Positions 1-8,799 of a DNA stretch of 64,000 nt are shown here, one piece after another (within the stretch, counting starts at the first letter, position 1; every line of letters begins with the position of its first letter). The notes under the pieces were generated by a model. That model was not told the origin of the DNA. It did not search any database and saw only the letters and a program-made list of their open reading frames with translations. A program made the translations under genes and the position numbers. Source of the DNA: Geojedonia sp051814705 (GTDB lineage: Bacteria; Bacteroidota; Bacteroidia; Flavobacteriales; Flavobacteriaceae); assembly GCA_051814705.1 (NCBI GenBank), contig JBPWQW010000001.1, forward strand, positions 1,608,661-1,672,660. Direction: 5' to 3'.

Positions 1-26
1 TTAGAAGGATTATCAAATTTTTGTTT

Positions 27-731
27 TTACTTAATAACTTCTACTGTCCTGATATAGATATTATGTAACGGCCATTCAGCTTCATCAGTGGGTTGAGCCG
101 CTATTTTATCGACCACATCCATACCGCTAATCACTTTTCCAAAAACCGTATAATCGCCATCGAGATGGAGGGCATCTTTTTGCATGATAAAAAACTCGTA
201 AGGCGATGCCAATTTATGTGGGTTTTCGATTTCGCCACTGGGCATGGAAATCACTCCTCTACTATGATGATAACCGTGTTTGGTATCGGTTGGCAATAGA
301 TATCTACCAATATAACTTCTCCTTTTTGCGATCTCTCTGTCGTCACTATTGCCGCCTTGGATAATAAAATTGTTCACAACCCGATGAAATTGGGTCCCGT
401 TAAAATAGCCTTGTTTTGTTAAAAAAATAAAATTGGAGCGGTGAAACTTTGTGCTATCAAAGAGTAAAATATCAATAGTACCAAAATCTGTACGGATGCG
501 CACTTTATCTTCTTTGTTCACCTTATCGTATTGCAAAAAGAACTCCATAGCGTTTTTATCGGTAAGTTCTGGAAATTCTCTTTTGAACTCTTCAATGGTG
601 TCTTTAGGTTCGGTTTTACTTTCTACGGTAGATATTGAATTTGTTTTAAGATTATTTTTTTGTTGCCGAGTTTGTTTATCTTCACAATTTATTAGAATCA
701 GACATAAGCAAACAAGCGAAAGGATCTTCAT
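27..731 (-). CDS. Cyclophilin-type peptidyl-prolyl isomerase lipoprotein
   Basis: Catalyses cis-trans isomerisation of proline bonds and probably helps fold exported proteins. The N-terminus is a lipoprotein signal with an L-I-N-C lipobox (Cys16), so the protein is likely membrane-anchored in the periplasm. The cyclophilin core shows FHRVVNNFIIQGG, matching the family FHRVxxxFxIQGG signature, followed by SMPSG, a diverged ASPYEFFI (usually SQFFI) and LDGDYTVFGKV. I chose ATG at 731 because it gives a clean signal peptide; a GTG five codons upstream (746) is also open but would lie inside the opposing gene. The start faces the Nudix gene start with one base between them. Function of the fold is secure; the substrate is unknown. 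Confidence 0.9.
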   Translation of the reverse strand: MKILSLVCLCLILINCEDKQTRQQKNNLKTNSISTVESKTEPKDTIEEFKREFPELTDKNAMEFFLQYDKVNKEDKVRIRTDFGTIDILLFDSTKFHRSNFIFLTKQGYFNGTQFHRVVNNFIIQGGNSDDREIAKRRSYIGRYLLPTDTKHGYHHSRGVISMPSGEIENPHKLASPYEFFIMQKDALHLDGDYTVFGKVISGMDVVDKIAAQPTDEAEWPLHNIYIRTVEVIK

Positions 732-732
732 A

Positions 733-1374
733 ATGAATTTTGACACGTTTTTAGAATCTATTTCAAAAATAGAAAATATTGAACTTCCAGGACAATCTTC
801 TCAAGTTAAAATGTCTCCACCGTTTCGTTTGGAGTTTATGGAACTGCAAAGAGAAGCGATGAAAACCTCTAAGAAGGCTGGCGTTTTAGCCTTGTTTTAT
901 CCAAATAGCAAAGGGGAAACCTATTTAATTTTAATTTTAAGAAAGACTTACAAGGGCGTTCATTCTGCACAGGTTGGTTTTCCTGGGGGTAAACGGGAAA
1001 AAATAGATACGTCTATTGAATGTACAGCTACAAGAGAGGCTTTTGAAGAAATAGGGGTGCCACCACAACACGTAAAAATTTTAAGAGCTTTAACAGAATT
1101 GTACATACCACCAAGTAATTTTACAGTATATCCGTTTTTAGGAATTGCCAAAACCACTCCTCATTTTAATATTCAGGAAGACGAAGTTGAAGATGTGATT
1201 GAAGTATCCTTGTCACATTTTCTAAACGAACATAATATAATTACTACTTCTGTATCAGCTTCTTATAATAAAAATGTTGAAGTTCCTGCATTTAAACTGA
1301 ACGGATATATAGTTTGGGGAGCAACGGCTATGATGTTGAGTGAGCTAAAAGACTTGTTAAAACAACTATTATAG
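733..1374 (+). CDS. Nudix hydrolase, probable CoA pyrophosphatase
   Basis: A 213-residue Nudix protein, likely hydrolysing the pyrophosphate of coenzyme A or its derivatives in the cytoplasm. The CoAse-type signature VHSAQVGFPGG (about residues 76-86) precedes a Nudix box ending REAFEEIGV (101-109), with catalytic Glu residues visible. The reading frame is open further upstream to about 451, but ATG 733 (MNFDTF...) gives the usual family length and avoids overlap with the opposing cyclophilin gene. Substrate assignment is by family resemblance only; other nucleotide diphosphates are possible. Confidence 0.88.
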   Translation: MNFDTFLESISKIENIELPGQSSQVKMSPPFRLEFMELQREAMKTSKKAGVLALFYPNSKGETYLILILRKTYKGVHSAQVGFPGGKREKIDTSIECTATREAFEEIGVPPQHVKILRALTELYIPPSNFTVYPFLGIAKTTPHFNIQEDEVEDVIEVSLSHFLNEHNIITTSVSASYNKNVEVPAFKLNGYIVWGATAMMLSELKDLLKQLL

Positions 1375-1387
1375 TGAACAGTTTTGT

Positions 1388-1395
1388 TACTTTTG
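1388..1395 (+). promoter_or_regulatory. -7 promoter box TACTTTTG
   Basis: Matches the Bacteroidota -7 consensus TAnnTTTG, 26 bases before the acyltransferase start at 1422. No clear TTTG box lies 19-21 bases upstream, so this is a half-site call. Confidence 0.45.
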
Positions 1396-1421
1396 TAACT
1401 CTCACAAATTATTAATTAACT

Positions 1422-2219
1422 ATGGGATTATTTAAAAAGAATCCTTTCGGACATATTCTCTTTATAAAAAAATGGCTTATCAGAATTTTAGGAGCCATGT
1501 CCCACAGGCGATTTAGAGGTTTCAACGAACTGCATATTGAAGGTTCAGAAGTTATCAAAAGTCTGCCAGACACCAATGTCTTATTTATATCTAATCATCA
1601 AACTTATTTTGCAGACGTGGTCGCCATGTTTCACGTGTTCAATGCGAGCTTGAGCAACCGCGACGATTCCATAAAAAATATTGGATATTTATGGAATCCG
1701 AAACTCAACATTTATTATGTGGCTGCAAAGGAAACTATGAGCTCTGGATTGCTACCAAAAATACTAGCTTATGTGGGGTCGATTAGTATTGAACGCACCT
1801 GGAGAGCAGAAGGGAAAGCTGTCAATCGACAAGTGAAAATGAGCGATATTTCCAATATTGGGAAGGCACTTGACGATGGTTGGGTTATTACATTTCCGCA
1901 AGGCACAACAACACCATTTAAGCCTATCAGAAAAGGGACTGCTTTTATTATTAAGCATTATAAACCTATAGTTGTACCTATTGTAATTGATGGTTTTAGG
2001 CGTTCGTTTGACAAAAAAGGCTTGCGAATCAAAAAGAAAAATATTCTCCAATCTATGGAAATCAAACCTCCACTAGAGATTGACTACGATAACGAAAGTA
2101 TTGATATGATTGTTGAAAAAATTGAATATGCAATTGAACAACATCCATCGTTTTTAAAGGTAATTTCACAGGAAGAGCTGATGGTAGAAGAACAGCTCAA
2201 CAAAAAAAGAGAATGGTAG
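1422..2219 (+). CDS. PlsC-like 1-acyl-glycerol-phosphate acyltransferase
   Basis: A 265-residue acyltransferase expected to acylate lysophosphatidate or a related lipid at the inner membrane. The active-site block is NHQTYFAD: His59 and Asp65 are separated by five residues rather than the four of the classical HX4D motif. The second block is FPQGTTT (158-164) in place of the usual FPEGTRS. An amphipathic or membrane segment lies near residues 10-28. It begins 47 bases after the Nudix gene and has its own -7 box. The fold is clear; acyl acceptor and donor are not. Confidence 0.85.
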   Translation: MGLFKKNPFGHILFIKKWLIRILGAMSHRRFRGFNELHIEGSEVIKSLPDTNVLFISNHQTYFADVVAMFHVFNASLSNRDDSIKNIGYLWNPKLNIYYVAAKETMSSGLLPKILAYVGSISIERTWRAEGKAVNRQVKMSDISNIGKALDDGWVITFPQGTTTPFKPIRKGTAFIIKHYKPIVVPIVIDGFRRSFDKKGLRIKKKNILQSMEIKPPLEIDYDNESIDMIVEKIEYAIEQHPSFLKVISQEELMVEEQLNKKREW

Positions 2220-2281
2220 TTTTGTAACAGTTTAAAAGTTTAACTTTTTGAAAAATTAAGCCCATATTATAAACACCCAAT

Positions 2282-2923
2282 TTATACTTCCAACTTTTTA
2301 AGTTCTTTATAGTTATTGTATAAACGTTTGAGCAAAATTCCATAAATAAGATAATAGAACACCAAAAACAGGCCTATAAAAACCGCCAAGACCAAAGTTG
2401 TTGCCAATATGGTCATGGCATAAAATTTAAACAATTCGCCATCGGCAGTAGCCTTATTAATAGTGGCGATGATGGCCTTGTCCCTATTAAATTCTATACC
2501 CAAAACTAAAAATGCAGAAACAACCAAATAAATTAAATTAAATGCGACGTAATGTTTTACAGTCCGCCTCGTTTTAAGAATGTTTTCCATTAAACGTTTT
2601 GCGTTATCGGTTACTGAAATTAATCTGTAATTCATAAAAAACTTATAAAAGAAATAAGCCAATATAAGATAGCCTAAAGCCATAAAAGGAATCATGATGT
2701 CTTCGGCTTGATAAGTATCGAATTTTTTATTAAAATCGGCATCTTTTAGGGCAAAGGAAATCCCAGTCCAGAATACAAATTCCAGAATACTGATAATAAA
2801 TATCCATTTTACTACAGACGAAGATTTCTTAAGGATCATCCCATAAATGTCATCATATGACAGTTTAGGATATCTAGCGTCGTCTTTTCTCCAGTCTTTT
2901 TTTAATATATCTAATTCATCCAT
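2282..2923 (-). CDS. Four-helix membrane protein paired with ECF sigma factor
   Basis: A 213-residue protein with a charged cytoplasmic N-terminus of about 36 residues and four predicted membrane helices (about 37-57, 76-99, 124-145, 167-198). It starts four bases after the ECF sigma factor ends, so the two are almost certainly cotranscribed. I recognise no catalytic motif. Relatives in flavobacterial genomes are sometimes labelled beta-carotene monooxygenase; nothing here supports that. An anti-sigma or sensory role is a position-based inference. Confidence 0.75.
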   Translation of the reverse strand: MDELDILKKDWRKDDARYPKLSYDDIYGMILKKSSSVVKWIFIISILEFVFWTGISFALKDADFNKKFDTYQAEDIMIPFMALGYLILAYFFYKFFMNYRLISVTDNAKRLMENILKTRRTVKHYVAFNLIYLVVSAFLVLGIEFNRDKAIIATINKATADGELFKFYAMTILATTLVLAVFIGLFLVFYYLIYGILLKRLYNNYKELKKLEV

Positions 2924-2927
2924 AATC

Positions 2928-3422
2928 CTACGGATTTAATATTGTTTTTAATTTTGTCTTTATTCGATTCATTTTCACTCTGGCATTAACTTCGGTTATC
3001 CCCAATGTATCGCTTATTTCACTGTAATTTTTGTCTTCCAGATATAAAAATACCAAGGCTTTTTCAATATCATTCAATTGATGCACCGCCTTATAGAGCA
3101 ATTTCAATTGTTGTTCTTCTGTGTCATCATAAGGAACAGTTGTTATTTTAAACTGAACAGCGTCAAAATCCTGGGTGTCAATGGTGCGTTTGGATTTTCT
3201 ATATAATGTTATTGCTGTATTTAAACTGACCCGATACATCCAGGTACTAAATTTAGAGTCACCCCTAAACTTTGGGTATGCTTTCCACAATTGAATGGTA
3301 ACTTCTTGAAACAAATCATTGTGAGCATCTTGGTTATTGGTATATAATCTGCAAACCTTATGTACAATGTTTTGGTGCTTTTCTAGCAATTCCACAAAAT
3401 TATGTTCAAGTTCTTTATGCAA
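2928..3422 (-). CDS. ECF-family RNA polymerase sigma factor
   Basis: A 164-residue sigma-70 family protein with only regions 2 and 4, the ECF layout. Region 2 carries DLFQEVTIQLWKAYPKFRG followed by FSTWMYRVSLNTA (about 36-70). Region 4 carries LEDKNYSEISDTLGITEVN, a helix-turn-helix that should contact the -35-like element (about 128-147). It directs polymerase to a regulon not visible here. The adjoining membrane protein is the natural candidate for its regulator. Confidence 0.93.
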   Translation of the reverse strand: MHKELEHNFVELLEKHQNIVHKVCRLYTNNQDAHNDLFQEVTIQLWKAYPKFRGDSKFSTWMYRVSLNTAITLYRKSKRTIDTQDFDAVQFKITTVPYDDTEEQQLKLLYKAVHQLNDIEKALVFLYLEDKNYSEISDTLGITEVNARVKMNRIKTKLKTILNP

Positions 3423-3474
3423 ATCTTAGTAGTTAGTTGTTTATAAGTAGCTTTCTGTTTTAAATTGTTACATA

Positions 3475-4149
3475 TTAGTCTTTAAGTTTTAAAATTCCTA
3501 AAACAATAAAAAACTGTGCCAAAGCATAAGTCACCATAATCCCAATATTGGCAAATGGGAAAGGTTTGTAAAACATATTCAGGGACAGTAAGCTATCGGA
3601 AATCATAAATAATAAAGCCCCCAGAAATACCAGTACATAACTATGATGGGTTACACGACCTTTTCTCATAAACGCAGTGGTTGTCATGGTTAAAATAACG
3701 AGTATATAAACAACGACAGGTATGAGTAGATCTCCCAAACCATCTAGTATCAGATAAAATAATCCTGTAGCAAATATTAGCAGCGCAACAATAAAAGGGA
3801 AGGGTTGCCGCGATTTATTTCTGTGTTTTAGATACACAATTATATAAAAGACATGAGCCATTAAAAAAGCCACTAATCCAAATATAAAATACAATGGATT
3901 ATGATCATCAAACATTAATAAAATATCTCCAGCCAAAGCACAAATCAAAGCTAATGTCGTCACATTTCTGATAGGCTTCTGAAGTGTTTTAGAGCAGCTT
4001 AAAAAGTAAAACATCAAGGAAAGGACAATGAGTGGTTTTGTAACATAATGCCGTGGTGACAAGGTTTCGAAATAACTGAAAACAAGTTCCAAAAGGACAA
4101 TCAATGTAAAAACGAGTGCAAATTGTTTTTCGGTTTTAGTAAGCATCAT
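3475..4149 (-). CDS. YhhN family membrane protein (lysoplasmalogenase-like)
   Basis: A 224-residue polytopic membrane protein with about eight hydrophobic segments. It shows YhhN-family features: an N-terminal KPL in the second helix region (VTKPLIVLSL), ALAGDILLMF, and FLMAHVFYIIVY. Characterised family members hydrolyse the vinyl-ether bond of lysoplasmalogens; whether this one does is unknown. A second ATG one codon inside (4146) is equally possible. It lies upstream of the sigma factor gene on the same strand, separated by 52 bases. Confidence 0.82.
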   Translation of the reverse strand: MMLTKTEKQFALVFTLIVLLELVFSYFETLSPRHYVTKPLIVLSLMFYFLSCSKTLQKPIRNVTTLALICALAGDILLMFDDHNPLYFIFGLVAFLMAHVFYIIVYLKHRNKSRQPFPFIVALLIFATGLFYLILDGLGDLLIPVVVYILVILTMTTTAFMRKGRVTHHSYVLVFLGALLFMISDSLLSLNMFYKPFPFANIGIMVTYALAQFFIVLGILKLKD

Positions 4150-4171
4150 GGTGAGTCCAATATCAATATTC

Positions 4172-4179
4172 CAAAAATA
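4172..4179 (-). promoter_or_regulatory. -7 box (TATTTTTG) for YhhN gene
   Basis: The plus strand reads CAAAAATA, giving TATTTTTG on the minus strand 23-30 bases before the YhhN start. It fits TAnnTTTG; no convincing upstream TTTG was seen. Confidence 0.4.
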
Positions 4180-4290
4180 TACAATTCGGTATTGATATGT
4201 TACAATTCGGCCAATAAGAATTTATAATTGTGTTTTTCATCCAGAGATTTGTCCCATCAATTAAAAATGAACAGCATTTAAAATCACATC

Positions 4291-6441
4291 ATGCAAAAAG
4301 TAATAATGTATGTATTCTGTCTTTCAACTTTGATCTCGGTGGCTCAACAAACCGTTACCGGAAAGGTAACGGATAACAAAGGTCAACCCATAGTTGGAGC
4401 CAATGTGTATTTGGAAGGCACTTATGATGGTGACACTACAGATGAATCAGGATCGTTTTCATTTACAACCGAGGAGACAGGGAACCAAGTCGTAATCATT
4501 TCCTATTTATCCTACGAATCCAGTAAAATTACAGGTGATGTTACCACATTTAAAGCATTGCAAATTAAGCTTCGTGACGATGTGGATACTCTGGATACCG
4601 TAGTGATCTCTGCTGGCACTTTTGAAGCCAGCGATAACAGTAAAGTTTCGGTTTTAAAACCCTTAGATGTGGTCACAACCGCTAGTGCATTGGGCGATTT
4701 CGTTGGGGCATTGCAAACGTTACCAGGTACGACAACGGTTGCCGAAGATGGTAGGCTATTTGTTCGTGGTGGTGATGCCGAAGAGACACAGATTTTTATA
4801 GACGGAATTCGGGTGTTTACGCCTTATACGCCCACAACCAATAACACGCCAACTCGAGGTCGCTATTCGCCATTTTTGTTTGATGGGATTACCTTTTCAA
4901 CAGGAGGTTATTCCGCCGAATTTGGTAATGCCTTATCCAGTGTGTTGCTGTTAAATACCATAGATGAACCCGATCAAAAAAAAACAAATATTGGTATCAT
5001 GAGCGTAGGGGGGATGTTGGGGCATACTGAAAAATGGAACAATACTTCATTAAGTGTGAACGCCTCCTATATTAATTTGGCTCCCTATATTGCTTTATTT
5101 CCAGATAGAAACGATTGGAAAAAGCCTTATCGAGCTGCTCAAGGAGAAGCTGTGTTTAGACAGAAGTTTGAAAGAGGATGGTTAAAATGGTATGCAGCAT
5201 TTGATAAAACTTCGTTTGAACTGACCCAAGACGACATTAACAATCCTGATGGTTATTATGTTGAATTGAACAACGGTAATTTTTATACCAACCTGTCCTA
5301 TCAAGGACTATTAAATCACAATTGGGCCATAGAAACAGGGTTGAGTTATACCATAGCCAATACCAAAATCGATCTTACCGATTTTAAAATCAATGATGAA
5401 GAAAATTCGGCTCATTTAAAGTTGAAACTCAAAAAACGCTTCAATAGCCGGTTTAAACTCAGTATGGGCGTCGAACATTTTATAACCGATTTTAATGAAC
5501 ACTATAGTGAGGAAACTTTTAATGCCACTTATGGTTTTACGGCTAACAATAGTGCTGCTTTTGCAGAAACGGACATTATTTTTAGCAAGTCACTGGCCAT
5601 GAAAGTGGGCCTTCGTGGTGATTATTACAAGCTTTCAGACGAATTTAAACTCGCTCCAAGGGCTTCAATTGCCTATAAAACCTCAAAGAACGGACAGCTT
5701 TCTGTAGCCTATGGAGATTTCTATCAAAATGCACCCCATACCTACTTAAAGTTTGACAATTCGATACAAACACAACATACGTCACACTACATTTTGAACT
5801 ATCAATATGTAAAGGACAATCGTATTTTTAGGGCCGAAGCTTATCGAAAAGAATATGACAAGCTATTAAAATACGATACCGAATTTCCAGGTTTTGACAG
5901 TCACTATTCCAATACAGGACATGGCTATGCTCAAGGGCTCGACCTATTTTGGAGAGATAATAAAAGCATTAAAAATACCGATTATTGGTTGAGTTACTCT
6001 TATTTGGATACCCAGCGGGATTATCAAAACTTTCCAGAACAGGCAAGACCTAGTTTTGCCAACAAACACAATTTTTCGGCGGTGGCAAAATATTGGATAA
6101 ACGATTGGAAAAGTCAGGTTGGGTTTAGCTACACTTTTGCTTCAGGAAGGTCTTACACCAATCCAAACACTAGTGGCTTTTTAAGTGAAACCACAAAATC
6201 GTATAACAGCGTCAGCCTAAATTGGGCTTATTTGATCAGCCAGCAAAAAATTCTGTATGTCTCTGTAAACAATGTGCTGGGGTATAAAAACATTAATGGG
6301 TATCAATACGCCAACACACCGGATATGAACGGGAATTTCTCAAGACGCGCTTTGCAACCTGCAGCAGACCAATTCTTTTTTGTGGGCTTCTTTTGGACTA
6401 TTAGCGAAAAGGGGACCGATAATCAGTTAGATAATTTGTAA
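4291..6441 (+). CDS. TonB-dependent outer-membrane receptor
   Basis: A 716-residue receptor. A signal peptide (to about residue 19) is followed by a carboxypeptidase-regulatory-like domain beginning TVTGKVTDNKGQPIVGANVY, then a plug domain with LPGTTTVAEDGRLFVRGG and FIDGIRV (about 145-175), then a beta-barrel of alternating aromatic strands. The C-terminal strand (FFFVGFFWTI) is followed by about 12 extra residues. It imports an unidentified ligand using TonB energy. No SusD partner is adjacent, so it is not a typical polysaccharide-utilisation receptor. It ends two bases from the convergent CLC gene. Confidence 0.92.
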   Translation: MQKVIMYVFCLSTLISVAQQTVTGKVTDNKGQPIVGANVYLEGTYDGDTTDESGSFSFTTEETGNQVVIISYLSYESSKITGDVTTFKALQIKLRDDVDTLDTVVISAGTFEASDNSKVSVLKPLDVVTTASALGDFVGALQTLPGTTTVAEDGRLFVRGGDAEETQIFIDGIRVFTPYTPTTNNTPTRGRYSPFLFDGITFSTGGYSAEFGNALSSVLLLNTIDEPDQKKTNIGIMSVGGMLGHTEKWNNTSLSVNASYINLAPYIALFPDRNDWKKPYRAAQGEAVFRQKFERGWLKWYAAFDKTSFELTQDDINNPDGYYVELNNGNFYTNLSYQGLLNHNWAIETGLSYTIANTKIDLTDFKINDEENSAHLKLKLKKRFNSRFKLSMGVEHFITDFNEHYSEETFNATYGFTANNSAAFAETDIIFSKSLAMKVGLRGDYYKLSDEFKLAPRASIAYKTSKNGQLSVAYGDFYQNAPHTYLKFDNSIQTQHTSHYILNYQYVKDNRIFRAEAYRKEYDKLLKYDTEFPGFDSHYSNTGHGYAQGLDLFWRDNKSIKNTDYWLSYSYLDTQRDYQNFPEQARPSFANKHNFSAVAKYWINDWKSQVGFSYTFASGRSYTNPNTSGFLSETTKSYNSVSLNWAYLISQQKILYVSVNNVLGYKNINGYQYANTPDMNGNFSRRALQPAADQFFFVGFFWTISEKGTDNQLDNL

Positions 6442-6443
6442 AT

Positions 6444-8333
6444 CTATTTTTTTCGTTTTGAAAAGGGATTTAACTTTTTCCCTCGTAATACTATTTTGAG
6501 CCCTTGCCTTTTTAACGAAACATTCGCTTGTTTTTTCTGATGCTCACCAATTGTGTACTTATAGGTAGCAATAACATCTCGGTTTGATAAAACACCAATA
6601 ATATCTTTGTTGTTATTTGAAATGACTGGCAACACATCGATGTTTTCTTTAGCCATTATTTCAACGGCAGTTCTTAAGGTGTCACTACTTTTTATGTAGA
6701 TTTTGCTATGTGTTATGAGTGTTCCTACTAGGGTTTCTTCTTTATAAAGCTTGTTAAAAAGAGTCGCACTGTTTAAGATTCCTTTGTATTCACCTGCATT
6801 ATTTGAAATAATAAAATAATTAGATTGATAGTCTTGTTCTTGATAAAACCATTCTCTAACTTCTTTTATGCTATTATCTTCACTTATGATGATACCACTG
6901 TCGCTAAAAACTTGCTCAACTTTTAATTTTTCAAGGGAGTCAGGTTCATAAGAAAGTGGTGTACTCACACCTCTACGCGCCATTTTTTCAGTCATAATGG
7001 TGTTTTCCATAAGAACATAAGAAATAAAATAAGCTGCCGTGCAAGAGGCTAATAAAGGTAATAATGCGTTAGATTGCCCTGTGGTTTCCAACGCAAAAAC
7101 AATTGATGTTAGAAATGCTCGAGACGCTCCAGCAAACATGGCCGACATCCCTACTAACGCCGCTAATGGAATGATAACTCCTGAATTGGGAAACCATTGG
7201 ATCATAAAGGTTCCTATTATGGCTCCAGCAGCACCGCCGATAGTGAGTAAGGGCGCAAGTGTACCTCCCGAGGTGCCACTTCCCAAAGAAATAGCCCACG
7301 AAACAAATTTAAAAATACACAGGGTTAAGAGAATTTGAAAAGGCATAGTGCCAGACAGCACATCCACAATATTATAGTATCCCACCCCAAGCGTTCTAGG
7401 CACAAAATAACCGATGATACCTACTGCCAATCCACCAATAGCAGGCCACCAAGCCCAATGTATGGGGAGTTTTTCAAATCCATCTTCTATTAAATAAACA
7501 ATTTTGGTGACACCAACAGATACTAAACCAATTACTAGCCCCATGATGCTGTAAAATACTAAAGCCATATTGGATGGTGCTTGAATGGCTAATTCAATTG
7601 GAAATACAACGTTCGAGTTAAATAAAAAATGATGCCCAGCAGCGCCTGTAATGCAAGCTAAGGCAACTGGAATAAATGAGCGGGGTGAAAATTCGAAGAG
7701 CAACAATTCAATAGCGAGAAAAATAGCAGCTACAGGACTTCCAAAAATAGCCGCCATACCGGCTGTTGCACCAGCGGCTAATAAAATTTTACGTTCATTA
7801 TCAGTAATGCTTAGCAATTGCCCTAAGGTAGAACCAAGAGCACCTCCAGTTGCAATAATTGGACCTTCTGCTCCAAAAGGACCTCCTGTACCAATAGATA
7901 TGGCTGAAGAGATTGGCTTTAAATAGGTAATGACGGGTTTAATTTTACTTTGATTGGTTAGTATCTGCTCCATGGCTTCTGGAATGCCGTGCCCACGAAT
8001 AGCTTTAGAGCCATAATAAGCCATTAAGCCTATTATCAATCCGCCAATGGCTGGAATAACAATGACGAAGGGGCCAAGAATATGGTCTGCAGGACTTGAA
8101 TGTTCGAGGGAAACAGTTCCAAAAAAAGAAACATTTGTAATAAGATTAATAAGGTAAATCAGAGCCTTGGCAATAAAACTGATACAAATAGCAATCAAAA
8201 TCGCCAATGATGCGATGGTTAGTATTCTTTTTTTATTCTGCTGGTTTTTGTGTTGAAAATTGTCGTGCCCCATTTCGTCATATAAAGAAACTGAAATGGG
8301 AATGCCTTTACTGAAACTGTTGGTGCTTTTCAT
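6444..8333 (-). CDS. CLC-family chloride channel/transporter with CBS domains
   Basis: A 629-residue CLC protein with about ten or more membrane segments and a C-terminal pair of CBS domains (about 465-600). Selectivity-filter motifs are visible: GHGIPEA (114-120), GTGGPFGAEGP (148-158, gating Glu156) and GSGTSGGTLAP near residue 355. A Glu at position 214 (LLFEFSPRS) sits where proton-coupling glutamate occurs in CLC antiporters, which favours chloride/proton exchange over a pure channel; that is an alignment by eye. The CBS pair probably senses nucleotides. The short basic C-terminal tail is unremarkable. Confidence 0.9.
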   Translation of the reverse strand: MKSTNSFSKGIPISVSLYDEMGHDNFQHKNQQNKKRILTIASLAILIAICISFIAKALIYLINLITNVSFFGTVSLEHSSPADHILGPFVIVIPAIGGLIIGLMAYYGSKAIRGHGIPEAMEQILTNQSKIKPVITYLKPISSAISIGTGGPFGAEGPIIATGGALGSTLGQLLSITDNERKILLAAGATAGMAAIFGSPVAAIFLAIELLLFEFSPRSFIPVALACITGAAGHHFLFNSNVVFPIELAIQAPSNMALVFYSIMGLVIGLVSVGVTKIVYLIEDGFEKLPIHWAWWPAIGGLAVGIIGYFVPRTLGVGYYNIVDVLSGTMPFQILLTLCIFKFVSWAISLGSGTSGGTLAPLLTIGGAAGAIIGTFMIQWFPNSGVIIPLAALVGMSAMFAGASRAFLTSIVFALETTGQSNALLPLLASCTAAYFISYVLMENTIMTEKMARRGVSTPLSYEPDSLEKLKVEQVFSDSGIIISEDNSIKEVREWFYQEQDYQSNYFIISNNAGEYKGILNSATLFNKLYKEETLVGTLITHSKIYIKSSDTLRTAVEIMAKENIDVLPVISNNNKDIIGVLSNRDVIATYKYTIGEHQKKQANVSLKRQGLKIVLRGKKLNPFSKRKK

Positions 8334-8799
8334 TGACGATTTTAATTGCAGCGCTTAATAGTATCTGTTATTAGGTTTGCTACAAATACAAACCAAATTT
8401 TATTTGAATGAGGGCGTAAAAGTACAGCAACAAATTAATAATATAAAGTTATCTCAATATTTTATTGTTAGTTGACAGTGGATTGAAAACCACAAACTAA
8501 GTGAAAAGTTACTAGGTTTGGATTATGTGGTTAGATTGTTCAAACCCTTTAGTCCCCTCTAGGAAGGGATTAAGAGTGGGTTTTTTAAATGTATGTTGTT
8601 CATCGTTCTTATACATAATTCAAATTGACAGCATCAATAGCCAAGTTTAATACTTTATTTATGGTATAAGTGTTATAGTTGTCATCAATAATATATTCTT
8701 ATATTTATATAATGTTGAATTACTGGCAAATAGACAAGCAATTTGTTAAATTTGTTAGAGTCAGTTTTAAAATTAATCTAATATTTAATCTCGAATAAT
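8334..8799. other. 466-base intergenic region before katG
   Basis: This gap separates divergent CLC and katG genes. I see no open frame of credible length. It holds one imperfect hairpin (TTAGTCCC ... GGGATTAA, 8549-8573) followed by a T6 run at 8581-8586. AT-rich sequence fills the rest. No recognisable regulator site was identified; the katG promoter must lie in the last 100 bases, but no consensus pair stands out. Confidence 0.5.
8549..8586 (+). terminator. Orphan hairpin followed by T6
   Basis: Arms TTAGTCCC and GGGATTAA pair with one wobble across a nine-base loop; T6 follows after ten more bases. No plus-strand gene ends nearby, so it is not an obvious terminator for anything. It could be a dispersed intergenic repeat or a leader structure. 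Confidence 0.25.

Noticed and set aside
2282..2923. Beta-carotene monooxygenase label for the four-helix protein
   Set aside because: No metal-binding His set or carotenoid oxygenase fold is visible.
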